A stretch of DNA of 22,986 bases from an uncultured Fusobacterium sp. Lineage in GTDB: Bacteria > Fusobacteriota > Fusobacteriia > Fusobacteriales > Fusobacteriaceae. The position numbers and the translations under genes are program-made. Below are positions 14,499 through 20,377 of the stretch, piece after piece. The stretch spans positions 1-22,986 of the forward strand of contig UQOH01000030.1 in the NCBI GenBank assembly GCA_900542625.1, given 5' to 3'. The notes under the pieces were generated by a model. That model was not told where the DNA came from. It searched no databases and worked only from the letters and a program-made list of their open reading frames with translations. Numbering within the stretch: position 1 is the stretch's first letter; each line of letters opens with the position of its first letter.

Positions 14499-14564
14499 TA
14501 TAATCTGCCTCCTAATTTATCCATAAAATTTTATTTTTTACTAAATTTAAATATATCTTTAAAA

Positions 14565-15131
14565 CTACTTTTTACAAACTTTAACCATTGAGGGTCTGAT
14601 AACCTTCCCCTTCATTTTGTAACCTTTTTGAAGTTCCATAATGATTTTGTTGTCATCATGTTCAGGGCTGTCCTCAACCATTACTGCCATATGTTCATGA
14701 GGATCAAACTCTGCATTTTCAGTAATAATTTCTTCAACACCTTCTGACTTCATTATATCTTTAAGATTTCCTAAAATTAACTCAACTCCTTTAACCAAAC
14801 CATCAAAATCTTTTGTTTGTGATGATGATGCAACTGCTCTTTCAAGATTGTCCACTCCGTCAAGAAGTCTTGTGATAATTTTTTCTGATGCATATTTTCT
14901 AAGCTCTTCCATCTCTCTTTCTTTTCTCTTAGTAAAGTTTTGGAAGTCTGCCTGTTTTCTCATGTATGATTGTTTCCAATCTTCAAGTTCAGCCTTTAAT
15001 TTTGCTATTTCCTCTTCTGCACCGGCAGTTTCAGATTTAACCTCTTCAGTTTCTAACACTTCCTCTTCAGGAGTTTCTAAATTTTCCTTTTCTAATTCCT
15101 CGTTTAATTTTTCTTTATCTTGTGCTGACAT
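14565..15131 (-). CDS. grpE: Nucleotide exchange factor GrpE
   Basis: The 188-residue protein releases ADP from DnaK. It has an acidic N-terminal part (about 1-38), a long dimerising coiled coil (about 39-90, including LKAELEDWKQSYMRKQADFQNF and KRKEREMEELRKYASEK), and a C-terminal beta wing with EFDPHEHMAVM and GYKMKGKVIRPSMVKV, the GrpE signature. The start lies 15 bases after hrcA, so the two are co-transcribed. Confidence 0.96.
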   Translation of the reverse strand: MSAQDKEKLNEELEKENLETPEEEVLETEEVKSETAGAEEEIAKLKAELEDWKQSYMRKQADFQNFTKRKEREMEELRKYASEKIITRLLDGVDNLERAVASSSQTKDFDGLVKGVELILGNLKDIMKSEGVEEIITENAEFDPHEHMAVMVEDSPEHDDNKIIMELQKGYKMKGKVIRPSMVKVCKK

Positions 15132-15146
15132 CTATTCAACTCCTTA

Positions 15147-16169
15147 TTATTTTTTCTTATTTATTAAAAGCTTTTCGCTGTTTATTACTTTTTCAACTTC
15201 GTTGCTTACATATTGGATAAGTCCCATAGTTTTTGAATAAGGCATTCTCTTTGGACCAATTACTCCAATGACCCCTTTTGCATCTCCTTGTTTATATACA
15301 GAGTATACAAAACTGTAATCTTCAAGTCCTTTTATTGGAAGTTCATCTCCCAAAATTACATTTACCTGCCCTTCAACAATATCTCTGGAATTTACCATTT
15401 CCTCAAAAATATCTTTAACATCTTTTTTCTTATTGAATAACTCTAAAACATCTAAAACATCGCTGACATTTTTATCTTTAAATATGCTTGGAGAGTTATC
15501 TACAAATAATCTTCCTTCTATATCCTGATAAATCTCTTTTTCTATATCTGCATATTTTTGATAGTTTGTTTTTATAAAGCTTTCTATCTCATAGCTCTTT
15601 ATACTATTAGTCTTGATTTTTTCGTTTAAAGTTTTAGATAACTTTTCAACTTCCTCTTTTGTGATGCTGTCTTCCAGTCTTATTTTCTTAGTTACAACGC
15701 TTAAATCTTCTGTAACTATTATTGCCAGAATTATATAGTCATCTATGTGAACAAGCTCTATCTTTCTTATTCTTTCTTTTCTGTAATCAGGTTCAATTAC
15801 AATTGATGCATAGTTTGTAAGTCTTGAAAGAAGAGAAGATGTCTGTTGAAGTATGCTGTCAAGTTCATTGACTTTTTTTTCATACTCAATATTTATTCTG
15901 TTCTTTTCCTCTCTGGAAAGCTTTTCTATTTTCAAAAGCTCACTTAAGTAATATTTATAACCTAAATCTGTAGGAATTCTTCCGGAAGATGAATGGGTTT
16001 TCTCAATGAATCCTCTGTCTTCCAAATCAGACATTACATTTCTTATTGTTGCTGATGATAAATCTATGCTGTATTTTTTTACCAGAGTTCTCGAACCTAT
16101 TGTTTCTCCATATCTCAGATAAAAATCTATTATCGCATTTAATACTAACTTTTCTCTGTCTGTTAACAT
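15147..16169 (-). CDS. hrcA: Heat-inducible transcription repressor HrcA
   Basis: HrcA represses chaperone operons by binding CIRCE and is itself kept active by GroEL in known systems. The 340-residue product has an N-terminal winged helix (ILxAI-like start LVLNAIIDFYLRYGETIGSRTLVK, then SSATIRNVMSDLEDRGFI and SSSGRIPTDLGYKYYL, about 1-75), a GAF-like middle and a dimerising region ending in a C-terminal helix. It is the first gene of the operon and lies directly behind a CIRCE element, so it is autoregulated. AGGAGG precedes the ATG by 11 bases. Confidence 0.96.
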   Translation of the reverse strand: MLTDREKLVLNAIIDFYLRYGETIGSRTLVKKYSIDLSSATIRNVMSDLEDRGFIEKTHSSSGRIPTDLGYKYYLSELLKIEKLSREEKNRINIEYEKKVNELDSILQQTSSLLSRLTNYASIVIEPDYRKERIRKIELVHIDDYIILAIIVTEDLSVVTKKIRLEDSITKEEVEKLSKTLNEKIKTNSIKSYEIESFIKTNYQKYADIEKEIYQDIEGRLFVDNSPSIFKDKNVSDVLDVLELFNKKKDVKDIFEEMVNSRDIVEGQVNVILGDELPIKGLEDYSFVYSVYKQGDAKGVIGVIGPKRMPYSKTMGLIQYVSNEVEKVINSEKLLINKKK

Positions 16170-16187
16170 ATCCGTTTCATCCTCCTG

Positions 16188-16214
16188 TTAGCACTCGTCT
16201 AACTAGATTGCTAA
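16188..16214. promoter_or_regulatory. CIRCE operator (HrcA site) at the transcript start
   Basis: TTAGCACTC-N9-GATTGCTAA matches the CIRCE consensus TTAGCACTC-N9-GAGTGCTAA at all but one position. It lies between the -10 box and the ribosome binding site of hrcA, beginning about four bases after the predicted start site, the classical position for repression. Confidence 0.93.
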
Positions 16215-16224
16215 CCACAAACAT

Positions 16225-16253
16225 ACTTTACTATACTTTTTATTTTTTGTCAA
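16225..16253 (-). promoter_or_regulatory. Promoter of the hrcA-grpE-dnaK operon
   Basis: On the minus strand TTGACA (16253-16248) and TAAAGT (16230-16225) are separated by 17 bases. This is a vegetative promoter, as expected for a repressor-controlled heat-shock operon. Confidence 0.88.
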
Positions 16254-16260
16254 TATTTTT

Positions 16261-16287
16261 TTAGCCACTTTTTTATATGAGTGCTAA
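16261..16287. promoter_or_regulatory. Second, degenerate CIRCE-like element
   Basis: One arm is perfect (GAGTGCTAA, 16279-16287). The other, TTAGCCACT at 16261-16269, equals the consensus with one inserted C. The total length of 27 bases is kept. It lies just upstream of the -35 box, so the promoter is bracketed by two HrcA sites. Confidence 0.6.
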
Positions 16288-16301
16288 AATTTTTTTAAAA
16301 T

Positions 16302-16349
16302 AAAAAAAACTGCATTCTCTGTCTCAGCTGTGTGAGATTTTGAATGCAG
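16302..16349 (-). terminator. Terminator of the nhaC gene
   Basis: On the minus strand CTGCATTC (16349-16342) pairs with GAATGCAG (16317-16310), with a nested TCTCA/TGAGA helix inside, followed by eight U (16309-16302). It separates nhaC from the heat-shock operon. Confidence 0.9.
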
Positions 16350-16376
16350 CTTAAATTTTTTATGATTATTTTTTTA

Positions 16377-17834
16377 TTATTTATGGAATATGTTAAGCAT
16401 CGCCACCATTACTTTTTTTAGGTTGAACTTTTTTTCATTTTCACCGTTCAGATATTTTATTGTAAATCCTGTATAACCATAGATTATAGAGATAACAGGG
16501 TTAATCAGATTTAAGAAACAATATGGTACATATATCCAAGGTGCAATTCCAAGAGCAGCTATCATATAAGCTCCGCAGCTGTTCCATGGGAATAGTGGTG
16601 ATGTAAGTGTTCCGGAATCTTCAAGAACTCTTGAAAGAGTTACCGGATGAAGATTTCTTTTTGCATATGCATCTTTAAATATTCTTCCTGTAATAACAAT
16701 AGAAAGATACTGCTCAGCAGCAAGTGCATTTGATGCAATAGCTGTAAGAATTGTTGCAAGAATAAGACTTCCTGTTGATTTTGCAAGTCCCAGTATTTTG
16801 TTTGCAATAGCATTAAGCATTCCTGCTCTTTCCATTACTCCGCCAAAGAATAAAGCACATATAATAAGCGCTACTGTCCACATCATGCTGTTCATTCCGC
16901 CTCTTGTAAGAAGTTCATCAACAACTGTATTTCCTGAATTAGAAACATATCCTATTTGAAGAGATGTTATGAAATCCTTAAGAGATGTTTTCTGGAATAT
17001 CATAGCAGCAGCTCCTCCTATTAAACTTCCACAGAAAAGTCCCGGAATAGCAGGAACTTTTTTAACCACAAGAGTGATAGTTATAACAGGAACTATAAAC
17101 AATACAGGACTTATATAAAACTCTTCCTGAAGAGTTCCAAGTATTGAATTAAGTGTTACAGCGTCTATATCTGATCCTGAATATCTGCTTCCGATTATGC
17201 AGAATAAAACCATTGTTATTGCAAAACTTGGAATAGTTGTTGCAAGCATTGCTCTTATATGTTCAAAAAGATTTGAACCAGCCATTGCCGGAGCAAGGTT
17301 TGTTGTATCTGAAAGAGGAGAAAGCTTATCTCCCATATATGCACCTGAAATTATTGCTCCTGCTGTTATTTGAGGAGGAATTCCAAGTCCTGTTCCAACT
17401 CCCATAAGAGCAATTCCGATTGTTGCTGCTGTACTCCAAGAACTTCCTGTTGCAAGTGCAACTATTAATGATAAAATAAGTGCTGCAGGAAGAAATATTC
17501 CCGGAGAAATTATTTTTAATCCATAAAATATCATAGTAGGAACAACACCTGAAATTATCCAGCTCCCTACAACCATACCAATAATAAGCAGAATTATAGC
17601 TGCTTCCATTGAAGATTTAATAGTGTTTAGAACACCTTCTAAAATATAATCCCATTTATATTTTAAAGAAAACATTGCAATACAAGCTGCAAGCATTCCT
17701 GAAATCATAATAGGAATGTGAGGATCTGCATGGGTGTACCTTATCGTGTATGTAAGAGAACATATTAAAAATAATAATGGTATAAATGCGTGTATAAATT
17801 TTGTTTCTCTAACGTTTTCTGCTGCTTTGTTCAT
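16377..17834 (-). CDS. nhaC: NhaC-family Na+/H+ (or Na+-coupled metabolite) antiporter
   Basis: The 485-residue membrane protein has about 11-12 hydrophobic segments and family motifs including ALATGSSWSTAATIGIALMGVG, SGAYMGDKLSPLSDTTNLAPAMAG and LFFGGVMERAGMLNAIANKI, followed by LSRVLEDSGTLTSPLFPWNSCGAYM. These are the conserved blocks of the NhaC family. Members exchange Na+ for H+, but some subgroups move malate/lactate, lysine, methionine or tyrosine, so the substrate cannot be fixed from sequence. A long structured leader with a terminator precedes it and may report the substrate. AGGGAGG lies before the ATG. Confidence 0.88.
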   Translation of the reverse strand: MNKAAENVRETKFIHAFIPLLFLICSLTYTIRYTHADPHIPIMISGMLAACIAMFSLKYKWDYILEGVLNTIKSSMEAAIILLIIGMVVGSWIISGVVPTMIFYGLKIISPGIFLPAALILSLIVALATGSSWSTAATIGIALMGVGTGLGIPPQITAGAIISGAYMGDKLSPLSDTTNLAPAMAGSNLFEHIRAMLATTIPSFAITMVLFCIIGSRYSGSDIDAVTLNSILGTLQEEFYISPVLFIVPVITITLVVKKVPAIPGLFCGSLIGGAAAMIFQKTSLKDFITSLQIGYVSNSGNTVVDELLTRGGMNSMMWTVALIICALFFGGVMERAGMLNAIANKILGLAKSTGSLILATILTAIASNALAAEQYLSIVITGRIFKDAYAKRNLHPVTLSRVLEDSGTLTSPLFPWNSCGAYMIAALGIAPWIYVPYCFLNLINPVISIIYGYTGFTIKYLNGENEKKFNLKKVMVAMLNIFHK

Positions 17835-17920
17835 AAGATTACCTCCCTAAATCTCTAGAATATTAATTCCATGAATTAAATCCTAAATATCACCTCGTTA
17901 TATTTTTTAATTTTTTAATA

Positions 17921-17954
17921 AAAAAACACCATTACATATAAGTGCAATGGTGTT
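17921..17954 (-). terminator. Intrinsic terminator in the nhaC leader
   Basis: On the minus strand AACACCATTGCA (17954-17943) pairs with TGTAATGGTGTT (17936-17925), 12 bp with one G-U and a 6-base loop, and runs into a U-tract (17926-17921). It ends transcription about 90 bases before the nhaC start codon, so the leader must be able to prevent it for nhaC to be made. Confidence 0.9.
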
Positions 17955-17956
17955 GT

Positions 17957-18121
17957 TATAGACTGACTCTGTCCAGACCCCATAGCCCCCTCGAAAATTC
18001 TGTGACGAGGTTAGCATGAACATAAAAACATTGTTCATAAAGTGGGTCCCCCGCTTTTTTATTAAGTATAATAGTAAAATTATATAATAAAACTAAGCGA
18101 TTTATATTCGTTGTTTCTTAG
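17957..18121 (-). promoter_or_regulatory. Structured 5' leader of nhaC, probable riboswitch of uncertain class
   Basis: Between promoter and terminator the minus-strand RNA has several helices and GC-rich conserved-looking blocks in otherwise AT-rich DNA. They are CTAAG/CTTAG (18121-18093), CGCTT/AAGCG (18099-18095 with 18056-18052), GACCC/GGGTC closing a core, a 7-bp hairpin ATGAACA/TGTTCAT, and CCTCG/CGAGG. The blocks GCGGGGGACCCAC, GCTAACCTCGTC and GGGGGCTATGGGGTC recall pieces of the ydaO (c-di-AMP) family, but their order differs from ydaO. A Na+-sensing leader would suit an nhaC gene. The class is not assigned. The gene-free stretch 17835-18267 is fully taken up by this leader, its promoter and the two terminators. 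Confidence 0.6.
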
Positions 18122-18124
18122 GTT

Positions 18125-18152
18125 ATTATAATATAAAAAAAAAATATGTCAA
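18125..18152 (-). promoter_or_regulatory. Promoter of the nhaC leader
   Basis: On the minus strand TTGACA (18152-18147) and TATAAT (18130-18125), both perfect, are 16 bases apart. The start site should be near 18118, giving a leader of about 280 bases. Confidence 0.9.
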
Positions 18153-18203
18153 CAATAAATTTTTCAAAAAATTTTTTATTTGATTTTTCTCTTTTTTTAA
18201 TAT

Positions 18204-18236
18204 AAAAAAATCAGGGATTAAAAATATAATCCCTGA
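18204..18236 (-). terminator. Terminator of the pfpI-slyD-rpiB-hinT operon
   Basis: On the minus strand TCAGGGATTA pairs perfectly with TAATCCCTGA (18236-18227 with 18220-18211), followed by seven U (18210-18204), 32 bases after the hinT stop. Confidence 0.93.
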
Positions 18237-18267
18237 AAAAATTTTTTTATTTTTTAGTACATTTGTA

Positions 18268-18606
18268 TTAAACAAGAGGACCTAGTTTTTCTCCTCCTAA
18301 AAGGTGAAAATGAATGTGGAATACTTCCTGTCCTCCATATTCGTTGCAGTTTGCAATAACTCTGTACCCCTCTTCTGCAATTCCCAAATCAGCAGCAATT
18401 TTTCCAATTGCAAGATAAACTTCACCAATAAGTTCTTTATCCTCTTCTTTGATATCGTTTATTGTAGGTATCTCTTTTTTAGGAACAACAAGAACGTGTA
18501 CAGGTGCCTGAGGATTAATATCCTTAAAAGCTATAACTTTATCATTTTCAAAAACAATAGATGCAGGTATTTCTCTATTGATTATTTTTGTAAAAATAGT
18601 AGCCAT
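18268..18606 (-). CDS. hinT: HIT family purine nucleoside phosphoramidase (HinT-like)
   Basis: The 112-residue protein opens MATIFTKIINREIPASIVFEN and carries VHVLVVPKKEIPT and the histidine triad H97-I-H99-F-H101, followed by LLGGEKLGPLV. This is the HinT/protein kinase C inhibitor-like branch, which hydrolyses nucleoside phosphoramidates. A longer frame extends ten codons upstream into rpiB, but GGGAGG lies directly before the codon at 18606 and homologues begin there, so I use that start. It is the last gene of the operon, 19 bases after rpiB. Confidence 0.93.
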   Translation of the reverse strand: MATIFTKIINREIPASIVFENDKVIAFKDINPQAPVHVLVVPKKEIPTINDIKEEDKELIGEVYLAIGKIAADLGIAEEGYRVIANCNEYGGQEVFHIHFHLLGGEKLGPLV

Positions 18607-18625
18607 TTTAAATTCCTCCCTGTTT

Positions 18626-19054
18626 TTAGTCTTCAAGCATTGCTATTCTCTGGCTGTGTCTTCCTCCTTGGAATTCAGTAGCTAAGAATGTATCAACTAT
18701 TTCAAGAGCAAGAACATCTCCTATCATTCTTGCACCCATAGCAAGAACGTTTGCATCATTGTGCTCTCTTGTAAGTCTTGCCATAGTTGTGTTTGTGCAA
18801 AGCCCGGCTCTTACACCTTTAACTTTGTTTGCAGCAATAGAAATTCCTATTCCTGTTCCGCAGATAACGATTCCAAAATCTGCCTCTTTGTTTACAACAG
18901 CGTTTCCTACTGCTTTTCCATAAACAGGATAGTTTACAGATTCTGTAGAATAACAACCTAAGTCTAATATTTCATATCCTTTTTCAGTAAGATGTTTTTT
19001 TACTTTTTCTTTTAACTCATAACCACCATGGTCACAACCTAAAGCTATTTTCAT
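18626..19054 (-). CDS. rpiB: Ribose-5-phosphate isomerase B
   Basis: This enzyme interconverts ribose 5-phosphate and ribulose 5-phosphate in the pentose phosphate pathway. The 142-residue RpiB/LacAB-type protein has GCDHGGYELK (D8, H9), DLGCYSTESVNYP, the active-site loop GIVICGTGIGISIAANK with the catalytic base C65 and T67, and H98 in TREHNDANVLAMGARM. All residues described for RpiB are present. RpiB rather than LacA/LacB is favoured because there is one gene and no lactose-pathway neighbours. AAGGAGAG precedes the ATG. Confidence 0.95.
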   Translation of the reverse strand: MKIALGCDHGGYELKEKVKKHLTEKGYEILDLGCYSTESVNYPVYGKAVGNAVVNKEADFGIVICGTGIGISIAANKVKGVRAGLCTNTTMARLTREHNDANVLAMGARMIGDVLALEIVDTFLATEFQGGRHSQRIAMLED

Positions 19055-19105
19055 TATTCTCTCTCCTTAAAAATTTTATTATTATCAGATTTTAGTTTTT
19101 AAAAA

Positions 19106-19585
19106 TTAGAAACCTTGGAATAAAGCTTCCCCTTTTTCAAGTTCTTTTTCAGTTGCCTCTCTTACTCCGGTAACTTCTATTTCAAATCTTACATCTTTTC
19201 CTGCAAATGGGTGATTTCCGTCAGCAGTAACAACATCGTCCTCTATTTTTGTGATAACAAAAGACTGCTCTGAACCATCATCAAGATCAGCTATAAAATC
19301 AAGTCCTTCATAGATATCGTCAAAATCTTCAAAATCTGCTTTGTCCATTTCCATTACTAAATCTTCATCATATTCTCCATATCCCTCTTCAGCAGTTAAA
19401 ACTATTTCAGTTTTGTATCCTGCAGTTTTTCCTTCTAAATCTCCTTCAACTTTTGGAACGAAGTATCCAAATCCGTGGATATAGAAAAATGGTCCTACTT
19501 CTTTAGTATCCTCTAATAATTCGTTTGTTTTGTTATCATAAACTTTAAATTCAAGTGTTACAACTTTTCCTTCTTCAATTTTCAT
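19106..19585 (-). CDS. FKBP-type peptidyl-prolyl isomerase, SlyD-like
   Basis: The 159-residue protein catalyses cis-trans isomerisation of prolyl bonds and acts as a folding helper. It has a split FKBP domain: GKVVTLEFKVYDNKTNELLE at the start, EGDLEGKTAGYKTEIVLTAEEGYGEYDE in the middle and NHPFAGKDVRFEIEVTGVREAT at the end. Residues of about 75-125 form the inserted chaperone (IF) domain typical of SlyD. The protein is strongly acidic. It stops soon after the FKBP domain (EKGEALFQGF) and lacks the His/Cys-rich metal-binding tail of E. coli SlyD, so a nickel role is unlikely. Confidence 0.9.
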   Translation of the reverse strand: MKIEEGKVVTLEFKVYDNKTNELLEDTKEVGPFFYIHGFGYFVPKVEGDLEGKTAGYKTEIVLTAEEGYGEYDEDLVMEMDKADFEDFDDIYEGLDFIADLDDGSEQSFVITKIEDDVVTADGNHPFAGKDVRFEIEVTGVREATEKELEKGEALFQGF

Positions 19586-19637
19586 TTTTTCACCTCTTAA
19601 AAATTTTATTTATATCTAAAGCATAACATATATTTGT

Positions 19638-20249
19638 TTAAATTTCATCTTTTATTTTATATCCCATATTAAAAGCTGTGTTCTCCATGTTTTCTTTTGA
19701 TGTGGCAATTTCCAAAAGCTTAAATCCCATACGCAGTGCTGATTCAGGATTTGCTGTTGTAAAAATATTGCCGTCCTGAACAATAGTTTTTTCTGTGGGA
19801 AGAGCTCCTGCTTTTTCAAGCTGGCTAAAATATCTCTTATTATCAAGCATATATGTTGTAGCTTTTTTCCCTTTCAGAATTCCTGCCTCTGCAAGAGCCA
19901 GAGCACCTGTACATATTCCAACAATAATTTTATTCTCATTATTAAATTCCTGTAAAAGTTTCTGGAACTCCTCTCTTTTTATGTCTTTGAAAAAACCGCT
20001 CATGCCAAACCCTCCGGGAATTATTATCCCGTCAAATTCCTTTGTGTCTATTTTATCTTGTTCAAAATCCAATTCTGTTTCTATGGAGATGTTCCAAGTA
20101 GCATTTACAAATTTTCCGTATGAAAGTGTTACAATCTCAATTTTTTCTTTTTTGTCCCCAACAATTTTGTTCCATCCAAAAATATCTATAAAAGGCGATA
20201 TTTCAAGCATTTCAGAACCTGACGAAATAAACAAAAGAAACTTTTTCAC
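19638..20249 (-). CDS. DJ-1/PfpI family protein
   Basis: The 203-residue protein has the class I glutamine amidotransferase-like fold of the DJ-1/ThiJ/PfpI family: KKFLLFISSGSEMLEISPFIDIF at the start with the conserved Glu, GIIIPGGFG, and the nucleophile elbow GICTGALALAEAG with C113. Members act as deglycases, proteases or stress chaperones; the subtype (closest to DJ-1/YajL in pattern) is not certain. The start is GTG at 20249, six bases after GGAGG. An upstream TTG in frame overlaps the ribosome binding site and is unlikely. It is the first gene of the operon with slyD, rpiB and hinT, and is divergent from the decarboxylase gene. Confidence 0.88.
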   Translation of the reverse strand: MKKFLLFISSGSEMLEISPFIDIFGWNKIVGDKKEKIEIVTLSYGKFVNATWNISIETELDFEQDKIDTKEFDGIIIPGGFGMSGFFKDIKREEFQKLLQEFNNENKIIVGICTGALALAEAGILKGKKATTYMLDNKRYFSQLEKAGALPTEKTIVQDGNIFTTANPESALRMGFKLLEIATSKENMENTAFNMGYKIKDEI

Positions 20250-20279
20250 TATTATTCCTCCAAACAAAAAAAATAAAGG

Positions 20280-20308
20280 TTGACTAAACTCTAAAAAAGC
20301 CCTACAAT
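20280..20308 (+). promoter_or_regulatory. Promoter of the decarboxylase-arginase gene
   Basis: TTGACT (20280-20285) and TACAAT (20303-20308) are 17 bases apart. Transcription should start near 20315, giving a leader of about 60 bases. Confidence 0.7.
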
Positions 20309-20321
20309 AATTTGCATTTAC

Positions 20322-20330
20322 ATTATAGCA
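20322..20330 (-). promoter_or_regulatory. Extended -10 promoter of the pfpI operon
   Basis: The minus strand carries TGCTATAAT, a perfect extended -10 box, about 73 bases before the GTG start. No clear -35 box is seen. It overlaps the start region of the divergent promoter, so the two may interfere. Confidence 0.5.
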
Positions 20331-20377
20331 TAAATAAAAAAATTGATAAATATATCAAGATAATTAAGGAGGTAAGA

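Noticed and set aside
18107..18120. The stretch GAAACAACGAATA in the nhaC leader also occurs in the tmRNA tag region (minus strand near 5008-4996).
   Set aside because: A 13-base match between two places is expected by chance many times in 23 kb of AT-rich DNA, and the surroundings differ.
18607..18636. Ten extra N-terminal codons for the HIT protein.
   Set aside because: They overlap the end of rpiB, and a good ribosome binding site lies immediately before the codon at 18606 where the family normally begins.
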